Shown one piece after another: positions 1-11,405 of a stretch of DNA of 64,000 bases. Location of the stretch: assembly GCF_020921035.1 (NCBI RefSeq), contig NC_063157.1, forward strand, positions 22,461,015 to 22,525,014, given 5' to 3'. The stretch is from Rhodamnia argentea (lineage: Eukaryota > Streptophyta > Magnoliopsida > Myrtales > Myrtaceae). The translations under genes were made by a program, and so were the position numbers. The notes below the pieces were generated by a model, which was given only the letters and a program-made list of their open reading frames with translations, had not been told where the DNA came from and did not search any database. The number at the start of each line of letters is the position of its first letter. Positions within the stretch are counted from its first letter, which is position 1.

Positions 1-1401
1 CGCAAACACACGAACGATGTGACTTCTTAAGAGGCAGACGTACTGATTCCGTGAAAAGAAGGAAGGATTCATAGGAATATGCACATGCGTGTTTGTCTGC
101 AAGTTGAAAACAGACCCTGTGCTCATCAATACCACCAATTCGACTCCCCATCGTTTGCTGTCTATGGCCTTTGTCTCTGACTTGTATATAATGTTTCATC
201 CAAGCCTTCATTTTTTTTCCCTGAAACTATCTCTCTCTCCTTCTCTCTCTCAGAGGTACCTTCATCACCATGATGAGACCTAGTATTAAGACAAGGACCC
301 ACAGCTAGTGTCATCTTCTGGGTACAATTGACACAGCTCGTGTAGAGGGACCATCTGACATTCCTCAGGAAACTTAGAACAATGGTTGAATCACTCCTAC
401 TGAACTGCGAAGCAAACACATCCCTCCTAAGCAACTTCACCATTCCGATAAACCTCTTGGGGGATGTGAGCAACTGAGCTGAATGGATCTGATGATGAAG
501 GCACAAACATGTTTCAAATCTCTCTCTGATTATTTTGGCCTATAATTGTTCGGCAAAATTGCACAAGAGCAAGCGCTTCGAATCAGGTTTTCATTGTTCG
601 AGATGGTAGTCTCTTCGCGGAGCATTTTTTCATGTCAGCGCGGTGTATAAGATGCACAGGGCTATCTCTCTCTCGACCCATGGGAAAGTTCTAAAAATCC
701 CGTCCTGTTGACTGAAATCAGAGAGTTTCGGTTGGTGGTTGATGATTTTTAACATGAGATGGCATTCTCTCCAACATGTTAGTAAATTCCAAGTCAGCAC
801 CTTTCATCTTTTGTGCCGCCGACTTCTTAATGCTCGTAGATAAAACACGGATTAGGAAATCAACCCCGTAGATCAGTGTTATTCATTTGTGATTCGAGAT
901 ACAAGAGGTGTACAGACAACTTAGCTGCATGACTCTTCTGTTTACAGAGTGTACGACCATGAGTCTTCACTGATGCGTGTTCTTGCCTCCCTGAAGCTTC
1001 AGTGAATGCTTCGCTATGCTGTTGTGGGCACATGCTTATGCTTCTAAAATGCAAAAAAAAAATATTTACATGCGCCTGCGATCGTACACGTGTACATGTT
1101 GAAGTGTACAAGTTGGGGAATGTACAATGATAATGGGAGAGGATCAAACTGTAGAAAGGAGAAAGCAAATGAAATGATGTCAAATGTCACGAACATATCA
1201 AAGCATAGTTAGTTCTATATCGAAAGCAGAGTAGCCTCACGAGATTTGTTCAAGAGACGTGCATGTGGGTGGATAAGGCACATGTCGTAAGCTCGATTCT
1301 TCAAAATACCAAAGATAAGCACTTTGATGTTTAGGCGTTCATTCGGGTTTCGACCAAGTCTTACATAGTCAAAAGGAATGATGCCATACGTCCATCCCGA
1401 C
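1..1401. other. Left-edge intergenic sequence, no recognised gene
   Basis: I see no conserved protein, tRNA or splice-supported gene here. There are short CT-rich runs near 225-255 and 660-675. A minus-strand open frame at 162-506 has no family resemblance I know and part of it comes from the CT run, so it is not called. Confidence 0.5.
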
Positions 1402-1404
1402 TAA

Positions 1405-1613
1405 GGGTGGGTTTGGTTCGACATTTGGAAAGAGCTTTGGGGGAATGCAAATGCTGAAAGCTAATGCTGGGGCTTCTAGCATTGGGCTTTCAGCCTTCCC
1501 AAGAGGAATATTTGGCCAAATGCTCCTTCGAAATGCTTGCCAAACTGTTCAACATTTTTCAAAGGAGCATTTGGGGCCAAATGCTACTTCTAAATGTCGA
1601 ACCAAACTCACCC
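1405..1613. mobile_element. Tourist-like (PIF/Harbinger) MITE, about 209 bp
   Basis: The ends are inverted repeats: GGGTGGGTTTGGTTCGACAT on the left and its near-perfect complement ending in CACCC on the right. Both ends are flanked by the trinucleotide TAA (1402-1404 and 1614-1616), the target-site duplication typical of PIF/Harbinger elements. The inside repeats the words AATGCT and CATTTGG in both orientations and has no coding capacity. Non-autonomous. Confidence 0.8.
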
Positions 1614-1616
1614 TAA

Positions 1617-3121
1617 GTAAGTGAGTTTTCTGATGATGAGAAATCTTAGAGTTTGGTTTTCTTGCTTTCCCCAGCTCAACTTCTGAACCTTGACAGGGTT
1701 CACGCCATGTCAATGTAAGGGGGAAAGCTTTCAAAAATTGGGTAAATTAGAGGAACAAATTAAAAGGAAAAAAAAGAAAAAAAAAAGGACAGTTCGTTGG
1801 ATGGGTGGTTCTTAGAGGAAGGAAAAACAGAGGTGCACGATGTTGTGGTAGGGGGCAATGTTGGAACTTTCTTTGAACACCAATAAATGGACATCGATGC
1901 TGAACAGGGGAAAGAAACAATGAGAGCAAAGTGCCAATGAATAGGATGTCTTGTCGTTGATGTCCCAATCTCCCGCCCATAAATTCATGGGCAAGGACAA
2001 GTGTGCGTGATTCCAACTGTACCCGCTTAAATAAATCACATGAAAGTCCCCTCCTTTTGTATTTCTTTTAACTCCCCTGTTTTTCAGACATCGTTTTCTT
2101 GGGGTAACTAATGTGTCCCTTTCGATTACTGTAAAGAACAGAACAGGGTCATAACTGCATATGTCTCTGCTGATGGGTGACAATCAAAGCAACCCTCGAA
2201 GAGGAAATCCAATTTAGCAGCTACAAAAGATAGTTTTAAGTAAAGCAACTGGTCAAAGCACCTGGTCAAACCCTGTCATTTCATTTGGAAAATCTACCAT
2301 GTGAAACTTGCAATGTGATGTGAGCCTCTATCTAAGATTTTAGGGGATCACTGTTTGTTGTCAAGAAGAAAGATGGAAAACTAGATGAGGCTCAAGAGAC
2401 TCTGCTTCTGCTATTAGAATAGCCACGCTCCCATTTAGCAGAAGGTCAATATCATGTGGAGACATGCACTCTTTTCTGAAACTCTTGTTTTATGTTAAGA
2501 GGATAAGAAAACTGTTGTTATGTGAGGCGATTGCAGCCGCAATTTTGGCTAATCAACTTCGATATGCGTAAAGCATGCCTTTTGAGGTAATGCTGATGGA
2601 CAAGAACTTAACAGAGTGGTTGAACACCATGTTTGATAAATAAACTAATATAAAGTCAAAAGGGCAAACTGAAAGTATGATGCGATACCCAGGAAGGTGC
2701 CCACCCTTTTATTGTAGTTAATACAGAAAAGAGACCGGCATTCTGCATCTAATCAAAGGCATTAGATGATCACAAGAATACAAAATTAATTCCTGCTTAA
2801 TGAAAGTACTGTTTCATTTCAGTTGTTATGAAGAGAGGAGAGGGGTGTGTGTGTGTTCATTCAATGGCACATTGAATTATTCGAGACAACCAAAATTAAA
2901 TACCCATCATAAAGGACTCTACTGAACCTCGATTTTCTTGCCATCTTCCTTCTCTTCCCCTCTCTCTCTTCTCTCTCTTCTTTAAATATATCTCTCCTTC
3001 AACTCTCTCTGGTCACATTGATACCAAAGCTCAAAAGGAAACGATCACAGAGCCACACGCTCAGAAATTCTCTCCATTCCTTGAATTCCACTTTGCCTAA
3101 TCTGTTTCAGAGACACACCAA
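1617..3121. other. Upstream region of the OVATE family gene
   Basis: No gene is seen. Near the downstream gene there is a CT-rich leader (about 2950-3010) and a TATA-like TTTAAATATA at about 2981-2990, about 130 bases before the ATG at 3122, which fits a core promoter and pyrimidine-rich 5' leader. The remainder is ordinary AT-rich intergenic DNA. Confidence 0.45.
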
Positions 3122-3859
3122 ATGGGCAAGGCCAAGAAGATGAACCTAACATCTCTCCTCTTCAAGAAAGACAAAGAAACACCAAGAAGCAACCAACCCT
3201 GGCCATTGCAATGGCCTTCTTGCAAGTACCCCAAGACCCTCTCCTTCAGGGCTGCTGGTCATCATGACCAGATCTTCAAGACGGTCAACTCCGTGTTCCT
3301 CGACTCCGAGACGCCGGAGTCCCTCTTCACCACCACATCAGAGGAGCCAGAGGAGTCGGCGAGCCTCTCAACCGAGTCCGATGTGGCAGTCGACGCGGCC
3401 GAGGTGTCGGTTGAGGTGTTGGTGAGGGGCGCCAGGTCGGAGAGGCTCTTCTTTGAGCCGGACGACACGAGCTCGATCCTGGAGGAGGCGAAGACAGTTA
3501 GCTTCCCCTTCAAGGAAAGTGTGGTTCTTGCAATGGATTCGGAGAATCCGTACGTTGACTTTAGGAGGTCGATGGAGGAGATGGTGGAGTCGCACGGGCT
3601 CAAGGACTGGGAGTGCCTTGAGGCATTGTTGGGTTGGTACTTGAGGGTCAATGGGAAAAAGAATCATGGGTTCATAGTGGAGGCATTCGTTGACCTGCTC
3701 ATGAGCCTTACTTCTGATGAGAGCAATGCTTCAGATTCAGTCACTTGTTATTCATCTGCTGCTTCTTGTTTCTCTGCTTCTAGCCCTTCATGTTCATTGA
3801 AAGGAGGGAATGAGATCAGTGAAGAGGATGGTGGTGATGATGTCCTAGGGAAAAGATAG
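3122..3859 (+). CDS. OVATE family protein (OFP), single exon
   Basis: 245-residue intronless gene. The OVATE domain spans about residues 127-196: it opens with SFPFKESVVLAMDSENPY, continues through DFRRSMEEM, the WECLEALLGWYLRVN core and ends in IVEAFVDLLMSL. The N-terminus (MGKAKKMNLTSLLFK, then a WPSCKYPKTLSFR block) is basic and like the OFP13/15/16/18 branch. Ser/Asp/Glu-rich linkers lie on both sides of the domain. OFPs are plant-specific nuclear/cytoplasmic regulators that repress transcription, bind TALE homeodomain and TRM proteins, and shape organs. The ATG follows a CT-rich leader and is the first in frame. The exact paralogue cannot be settled by eye, so no symbol is given. A CT microsatellite follows in the 3' region. 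Confidence 0.93.
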   Translation: MGKAKKMNLTSLLFKKDKETPRSNQPWPLQWPSCKYPKTLSFRAAGHHDQIFKTVNSVFLDSETPESLFTTTSEEPEESASLSTESDVAVDAAEVSVEVLVRGARSERLFFEPDDTSSILEEAKTVSFPFKESVVLAMDSENPYVDFRRSMEEMVESHGLKDWECLEALLGWYLRVNGKKNHGFIVEAFVDLLMSLTSDESNASDSVTCYSSAASCFSASSPSCSLKGGNEISEEDGGDDVLGKR

Positions 3860-3951
3860 ATTTCTGATCTTGTCATCGTCAAACTTTTTGTGTATATTAC
3901 CAGGTAAAGGAACTGGGGCCAAAAGGATACTTCCAGCCTTTTCGGTTTCAG

Positions 3952-3978
3952 ATCTCTCTCTCTCTCTCTCTCTCTCTG
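3952..3978. repeat. CT microsatellite in the OFP 3' region
   Basis: A run of about thirteen CT units about 95 bases past the OFP stop codon, probably in the 3' untranslated region. It is a simple sequence repeat, likely length-polymorphic. Confidence 0.9.
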
Positions 3979-6742
3979 CTACTGCTCAAAATCTTTTCTT
4001 TCAGCTAGGATGAAAATGCAGAGACTTGTATATAAATTGAAGGTGATAAGAATTAGTTTGGGTTGTGACATTGTGTGAAACTGCATCTTGTCTATTCAAC
4101 CATGTCCTGGTAAAATTTGGTCTAAACTTCTCGTGAAAATAGCACCTTGTGACGTTAGCGACATGAACATCGATTTACATAGCGATAAGATGAAACCACA
4201 CCGGCTATTAAATACTGGATAAAGTTTGCTAAATCGATCTTCATGGTTGCGAGACTAAGTTTCGTAAACCGGATGTTTCAATCCAACAGAATGATAAGGC
4301 TTATAAATCGAAAAGAAAACAGATTTATGCATATTCAGCTTTTCCTACTGTAGGACTTTAGACCAAGTTCGCCAATGTACCTGGTATTGAAAGAATTGAC
4401 CATGTGCCTTAAATAGCATGTTCAAAGTTCAGATTTCCGCTTATTGCCGAGAGAAGCAGGCTCATTTTCTCTCTAGCCCAACCATACACGTACATACTGC
4501 TTAATTAAACATTAGATGATTCGACATTCAATCAGTCAGGCCCTCCTCTGCAGATTATGAAAACTCTCCAACCATCAACTGATAAAAGCCTGAGTAAGGT
4601 TAGGATCTGGCAGGATTTTCACTTTACCACTTAAAGGGTGCCTTAAATTGATTGTTGGACGGTGCCTAACCCTCATCTTCATTCCACCAGGAAACTGAAG
4701 CCACAGCTTCAAGTTTTCTGGGCTAAACAACAAATATGTGTTGAAGTGGATGGGACTGCAAACACAATGACAGTTTGACCAGGTTCCTGTTTTTTTTCTT
4801 TCAAAAGTTCGGTTTTGTTGGTCCACGGAGAAATTAGTATTGATTAAGAGACATGGGTATCTGTATTCTGTCCTTGAGCCAGCAAAAATACTGATTTAGA
4901 TAAGACATCCCCGCCTATGCAATACACTGAATCGATGGAGTTACATCATGGGGCCTGCATGCTTCGTGGGTTCAACACGATGTGGCGGACCGGATCGGAT
5001 CGGGTCGATCGTGACAGGGACAACCTAGTGCAACTGCACTAATTTGGAGAAGACGATTTGTGTTAATTGATTTCGAGTCAAAATGGACAGTTTTTACGTC
5101 ACGTTAAAATTTTCTTTTTATTATATCCTGAATTGCGTTCAAATCGTGCTTTAAAGTATAGTCGAATCGACCACTCATAGGAAAAAGTGTCAAAGAAAAA
5201 AAGAAGGGTAATAGGATTCCGAGAAAGCTGCTGCATCTGATCCAGAGCTAGGGCAAAATCTCACAATTTTTCTCTGCCCTGGCAATAAATGAAATATGGT
5301 GATACAGAGCCTGTGGCCAGCCAACCGTTACATGACTTTTTCATATGACAAAGACCTTTAACTTCAAAATTGCACCTGACCCTCGTCATTATTTCTCAAG
5401 GAAAAATCCAACACATAAGACTGACACACAAGTACGAAAATCCAGGACCACCTGGTTTCAGAAGTGAAAATTTAAGACATCCTGGGATTGTTATGTGATG
5501 CAGCACTGGAACAACAGGGCCAGGTGGGTGTGTGCCCTATACACATCAATTTGCTAATAAAGTCAGAACCCAAAGACATTCTCCACTTTTCTCTAGATTT
5601 GCACAAAAATGGCACCTTCCTCAGGAAAGTGGTCAATGTTTTCCTTTCTCTAGTGACTGTCAAACCTGTTTCTTTGTTCTAAGAGCTAAGCTTATCACCA
5701 CCGATCAGTACTCCCATGTCAGTTTTGTGAAACAGTAAGGCTTGCAATAATCAGTAAAGATCAAGAACAAGCAGACAATGCAGAAACAAAAATAAACCAG
5801 AAGAAACAAATAGGAACTCATAAGGCAAGGCATCGGCAATTTTACCGAGACACTGATTGAGGATGTGCTCAACTCATTCTGATTCATCCCATCTCCAGTC
5901 ATGCTGATTCTAATTCTAATCACAACAATTTGCACGAAAGTCTCTAATCTTTGCTTGGGAAATTTCTAAAACCCCAAATGCATTTGCACCTCTAATCGAA
6001 CGATGAAAATGCATAGATAGTCGGGGGTGGCGAAGCAGTGGAAGATTTCCCCCACCAAGGGTTCAAAAGGGAGAAGATGAACAGTTGCTTCACGAGGACA
6101 AGACTGGAATTTGAATATACTAGTGAGGGTACAGTTATAAGAAGAAAAATCATTAATAGTTGAAGTAACTTTCGGCTGCTTTTACTCAATATTGTCCAAA
6201 TTTTTTTAACCAAATGTTTTAATTTTCACTCAAAGAACTTTAGTGGCCTAGAATCCCTTAGGAAATTTGAACCAAACGCACCATCGATGTTCTACGTACC
6301 TTTATTTAAATTTAAGCCAACCCCCTTTAAAAAAAAGATAAAAAAGTATGCTTTTGGCTTGTTTGGCGAACTTTTAGTTAGTTTTTTTTTTTCTTATGTT
6401 AAATATCTTACAGTGGAAGCACTTTGATTTTTTTTTTATAGCTCAAAACACCCGAAAAAATTTGCAAATACAAATGTTGGCCCATAGATTCATGTCTAAA
6501 TTTTTTAGATAATTTTTGAAACTTGAGTAATATTTCAAATTTTGGTGGGTGCTTTTTGACAAGTATAAACAAACAGGGCTTGTAAACCAATACTTTCCAC
6601 AAATAGTAGAGATGGCAGTCACAACTGAGGTAGTTGGACTTGCAAGAACGAAAAATTAAAGACCAATTAAAAAATAAATACTTTTTTTATCGGATAAAAA
6701 AAAAGAATACTTAAAGATTATAAAATATGTCTCACCAATAGC
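3979..6742. other. Intergenic, no recognised gene
   Basis: Mostly AT-rich DNA with poly-T tracts toward 6300-6740. The short open frames on both strands show no conserved motif and no splice-compatible neighbours. I see no RNA gene. Confidence 0.5.
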
Positions 6743-6745
6743 TTA

Positions 6746-7794
6746 GGCTCCGTTTGTTTCACGAAAAATATGATGTTTATGAAAAATCATTTTCCAGAAA
6801 AATGACCATCTTTTCTAGTGTTTGGCTGAGACTTAAAAATGAATGGGAAAACGATTTCCGTTGTTTGGCAAGAAATCGATTTTCATAAAAAAAAATTATT
6901 AAATGTCAATAATACATATCATGAATTTTTCACCGAGTTAAAGGTAGAAGAACGAAATTGGGAACATCCTGTCGTGAATAATTCCTGCGAAACTTGATGA
7001 AAGAGAAACAGGGAAGGAAAGGGCATCCTCAAAACTGTACAACCATGGCGAGCAGCGATTTGCCGGCAAAGCTCTCTCACATTTTCCTTTAAGCCCCAAT
7101 CTATGGACGGAATCGAATGAATCTTTTTGCGTCTCGTCTTCACTACCCAAAATTTTCCCTTCAATTTTTTACACGCAATACACAGCCAAATCTCCCACTC
7201 TCTCGATCACGTTGTTCGTTCGCCAAGATCAAAAGGGCATGATGTGGGTCGGCTTGGTATCGTAGCTAGACAAGCATGGAGGCCTGGAGCTCCCCTTACA
7301 GGTCCTAAGCAAATCCCCCGCCATCTGCCTCACTGGAGCCTGGAAGCAAGCCTTGATGTCGCCAGCCTCGAGCGAGGACGAGTCAGATCCGGTGACGCCA
7401 AGGCTTCTCTTGGGCTGGCAAGGCCAAGCCTCGCCTATGGCCAACGACCATGAAATAAAAGAAGAAAGAAGAAAAAAAAAAAGAAGAGAAAAAAAATTAT
7501 TCAAAAAAAAAATAAAAAAATGAAAATTTCTAACTTTGAAAAAATAAAATAAAAAATGGAAATAAAGTAATAAAATAATTAAAAAGAAAGAAGATGTGAA
7601 AGAGAGGGGGAATGAAAGATGAGTAAAATGTTTTCCTCTCCTCGAAAAGAGGAAAACATTTTCCCCACATTTGAAGAATTTTTTTCCACGGGGGAAAATG
7701 TTTTTCCGGGACTAGCTTATTTTCTATCCCCCAAATGCTAGAAAATTCGAAAAAAAATTTCCAAAAAAAGGTTTTTCGCGAAACAAATGGAGCC
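6746..7794. mobile_element. Large non-autonomous Tourist-like (PIF/Harbinger) element
   Basis: Inverted ends GGCTCCGTTTGTTTCACG at the left and the complement of GGCTCCATTTGTTTCGCG at the right, flanked by TTA at 6743-6745 and 7795-7797 (3-bp target-site duplication). The inside holds a hairpin around GAGGAAAACATTTTCC near the right end and a GC-rich 200-base patch at about 7230-7450 of unknown origin. No transposase is visible. The same termini and hairpin word recur in the element at 59489-60591. Confidence 0.75.
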
Positions 7795-8294
7795 TTAAAA
7801 CCAATTGGAATTGCCCGGTTCTAGGGTAATTAAGTAAAAAGTTAAATTTCCTAAATTTTGGGTGGGCCAGGCGGGCCAAGAAGCCAAGAGCTTGCTTGGG
7901 CCCCCTTGTTTATTCCTCGGCCTCGGCGATCCCGAGTTGGTTTGGGCAAGCCGGCGGGCCTTCTAGGCCATGATCACCACACAAGTAGAGATCGAGACCA
8001 TGCGTAACAACTAACAAATAGATCTTGCCGGAATTGCGAACGGAGAAGAAGACGCAAAAATATTGGAACGAAAAAATATCATTTGATTCGTCGATCCTTA
8101 GAAAAAGAAATAAGCTTTAACAAAAAGAAATATATTACGTATATGGTAATCTTTTTTTTACAAAACATATATGGCAATCTAATCTTTGTAATACATTAAA
8201 GTGGGTGGGGTTAAAAAAAAAAGTGGGTAGGGTTGATAATTTTGTTGACTACATATGAGGGATAGTAGATTTTCAATGCTACTCTCACGAGATA

Positions 8295-9150
8295 AGAACG
8301 GTACAAGTGTGTAACTTTTGTACATCGCTCACTTAAATGCCATGGCTTTTTTTTTTTTGGGTCATTTGAGTGTCATATCGGTGTAAAATCGTTCACTTGA
8401 GTATCTATTATGAAAATTCGTCACACGTGGCTTTTTAAGTCACGTTTTCTAATCCAACTTGGCTTTTTAAGTAAAAACTGAAGTTTCACTTGCAAAAACA
8501 AAAGATGATATTTGTTCGGAAGAATAACTCTCTCTCTCTCTCTCTCACTTACTTCTTCCTCTTTGAAAATCGTAGACTCCATGCAAAAAATTACGAAACC
8601 TTTTCTCTATCTCCCTCTATTGCTCGCTCTCGCTCCATTTTCACTTGCTTTGGCTTTGAAAGCATAGCTCGACGACTTCGAGGATGCTCCTCCTCCGTCG
8701 TCCACCGCCGGTCTATCTTCTCCGTCATTGAGCTTCCTTTAAGAGCCCAAAAGCCGTTGGTGGAGGAGATGAAGAAACGGTGATGGGGGACTCCTAAGAG
8801 AGGATGTGTAAGAGAATCTCTTTTTGAGTTAGGGTTCTTCACCAAGGGATGCTCCTCTCCCTCGCTTGCTCCGCGCACACCAATCTCGAGTTGGAAACAG
8901 AGTTAGGGTTCTTCGCCTACTTTGTCAACTTGGATAGAATTTTGCCCCGATTTTCTTATATTGAATAAGCGATGTCGTTTAACTTTTTATTTGCTGATTT
9001 CATTTTGCCGGCGAGTTACGTTGGACTTATATAATCAATCCATGCCACGTCGGATTTTTCAGCAAGACAAATTGTCGATGGCCCTCGAATAAGTGAAACA
9101 AAAGTTATGATGCTCGAGTGAGTGTCGTACAAAATTTATGATATTTATAA
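8295..9150. mobile_element. Probable TIR transposon, diverged long inverted ends
   Basis: The left flank (around 8312-8390, TAACTTTTGTACATCGCTCA...) and the complement of the right flank (around 9055-9140, TAAATTTTGTACGACACTCA...) align as long imperfect inverted repeats, as in MULE-type elements. A CT run and a more GC-rich segment (about 8640-8900) lie between. I could not fix a target-site duplication, so the borders are approximate. No transposase is seen. Confidence 0.4.
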
Positions 9151-9312
9151 TGTTCTTATCATATACTTTCACTTACTCCTACTTTTTATTCATACACTCA
9201 ATTTTTTTTTTTAAACTTCAATATAATTTTTCCTTATTTTTATGCATCTACAATTTTAATTTTTATGTGCTTGGTGGTAATTGGCAAGACAACGTACAAT
9301 ATAACCATATTC

Positions 9313-10309
9313 AAGGACAATTGTAAAAAAACCTCCTAAATCTTTTGCACTTTTACCAATTTAATCATTAACCTTTTAAATTTGTTGATTTAGTCCTAAA
9401 CTTTTTTACATTTTGCCAATTCAGTCATATTGGCCGAAATTCGCCGATGCCGATGCCGGTTATCTTACGTGAAACTGCCGGCGATGAAGTGAACAATTTT
9501 AAATATTATTATAATATTTTTTTGTATATATTTATTTATTTATTTATTACTTTTTTTTTCCTTGTTCCTTTCTTTTTTCCCTTAGGCCCGGCCTCGACCT
9601 CCGCCAGCTTCAAGGGAAGGCTGCCCTCGCTGGCCTTCGGCAAGGGCAATCCTCACCCGATCTGTGTTGATTGTGAATATGGGTTTGGGTTTTGTGTTTT
9701 TCTCGTTTTCTTCGTTTCTCAATTTCGATGGTTGAAAGAAGGGCTCAAATTTGTTGTTTTTTTGGGCTTTGCAGGTGTAGACCTTGGTCAAGACCCTCAC
9801 CGGAAAGACCATCACCCTCGAGGTCGAGAGCTCCGATACCATCAACAACGTCAAGGCCAGGATCCAGGACAAGGGGGCCATCCCACTGGACCATTAGCGT
9901 CCGATCTTCACCGACAAGTGGCTCGAGGACGGCCCTGCCCTCGCTGACTACAATATCCAGAAGCAGTCCACCCTTCACCTTGTGCTTAGGCTCAGGGGAA
10001 GCATGTGGATCGGGCAAGGGTTGCCCTCACCTAACGCCGGCAGAGGTTGAGACTGGGGTGGGCTGAAGGGGAAAAAAGGAAAAAAAAAAAAAAAAAATAT
10101 TTTAAAAAAATTAAAGCATTATTAAAAAATGTTCATGTAAGCGTCGGCAGTGTCACGTAGGATGACCGACATCCATGTTAGCAATTCTAGCCGGTAGGAC
10201 TGAATTGACAAAATGTAAAAAGGTTTAAAATTGATTCGGTAAACTTAAAAGATTTAAGACTGAATTGGCAAAAATAGAAAAGGTTTAGTACTTTTTTGAC
10301 AATCTTCCC
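9313..10309. mobile_element. Pack-MULE (Mutator-like) carrying a polyubiquitin fragment
   Basis: Non-autonomous Mutator-like element of 997 bp. The inverted termini are about 150 bp long, each with a string of 'CCTAAA...TTTTGCCAATT(C/T)AGTC' units followed by a GC-rich CCGG segment. It is flanked by a 9-bp target-site duplication with one mismatch: ACCATATTC at 9304-9312 and ACCAAATTC at 10310-10318. Long TIRs plus a 9-bp duplication are the hallmark of MULEs. The cargo is a host ubiquitin gene fragment including part of an intron, so the element fits the Pack-MULE definition. No transposase is visible. Related copies lie at 17833, 19472 and 20616. Confidence 0.85.
9786..10005 (+). pseudogene. 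Captured polyubiquitin fragment inside a Pack-MULE
   Basis: Reading from 9786 gives [19 protein letters not shown], then [10 protein letters not shown] and finally [20 protein letters not shown], which is nearly the whole 76-residue ubiquitin unit less its first three residues. It is disabled by an in-frame TAG in the middle (after PLDH) and by substitutions at conserved sites (EGIPPDQ has become GAIPLDH, GKQLEDGRT has become DKWLEDGPA). The preceding 120 bases resemble the intron that precedes the first ubiquitin unit in plant UBQ genes, ending in TTTGCAG. The source gene was therefore copied as genomic DNA, not through mRNA. Unlikely to make functional ubiquitin. Confidence 0.88.
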
Positions 10310-10369
10310 ACCAAATTCATGTACAAATATGTGTGTGTGTGTGTCTATATATATATTTTGCTTCTAATT

Positions 10370-11405
10370 TAACTTTTGCCATATGTACAAGCGTTGTTAA
10401 CTTCTCGACGTGAAATTAACAGTGTCGGTGACGTTGTTCCAATGTTAATATGTTGTCTTTCAAGTCATTGTGTACGATTGTTGCGTGTCAAAATTCTTCG
10501 ACATGGCTTTCTTGGTTATGGGTTCTGGGCCCAAAATGACTATAGCCTAAAAAGAGTTGCCGACGCGAGAATCTTTTATCGAACTTAATCCGTTCGTTTT
10601 CCGAAAAGGAGTTCTGGGTCGATTTTGGAGAGAGAGTGTCAAATGCAATAGATTAACACAAGAGGCACGTTACGCTTTTTCGACAGCTCAGTATGTAGCA
10701 AATTTCGACACGATTCTGGAATTAAATCGACAGGATCGGAGCAATGATGTAGGACACAATGCTGGAATTTAATTAACAGCACTTGGACGGGGATTATAGG
10801 ACACAATACCGGAATTGAATCAACGGTCTTGGACAAAATGGATGAAGGGTGTAACACCGGAATTTAATCGACGATCTTGGACCTGGTGAGCAGATGTCGG
10901 AATTTAATCGACGACACCTAACTCTGGATATGATACTCGCTGGAATTGAATTAACGACGGGAATCTAAAAAAACTATAGCTAGGCTAGGCTAAAGGCTAA
11001 GAGCTAGTTGAAAATGCAAGTGTTTTGGGTTTGTTGTTGTTTGTGTTGTATCTTGCCACCGCGAGGTATTTATAGGTAAGCTCTTTGGTAACCGCCGAGC
11101 GGTTTCTTCCTTTGGCCCCACGCTTTGCCCTTTTCCATAAGCCACGTGAATGACGGTTTCCCGGTCTTCGCGCCTTTTCTTTTTACCTCGTGAGGGTTAC
11201 CGCCAATCTTTTAGCAACCGCTTCGATCGTGGCCCTCCTCCGCGCGCTTTTCTTGTTCCGGAAGGAAGTGACGCTAGAATTTACCCCGACACATGGCACC
11301 CTTACCGATCGGCACGTACCTTGCTTGAGTGTTCCTTCCCGTAGCTGATTATCGCCTCCTCACGTGCTTGTCACGAGCTCTCTTCGATTGTTTTAGGTGT
11401 CAACA
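10370..11405. repeat. Unclassified repeat with six-fold GGAATTTAATCGACG motif
   Basis: Between about 10716 and 10960 a motif close to GGAATTTAATCGACGATC occurs six times, spaced 37-49 bases apart, often followed by TTGGAC. Downstream there is a TATTTATAGG box (about 11068-11077) and the tract ends in GTGTCAACA. That arrangement resembles a promoter-bearing terminal repeat of an LTR element, and this may be an old solo-LTR fossil, but I found no matching second copy, start or target-site duplication. The class is left open. Confidence 0.35.

Noticed and set aside
162-506. Minus-strand 114-codon open frame
   Set aside because: No conserved motif, partly encoded by a CT run, no splice-supported neighbour.
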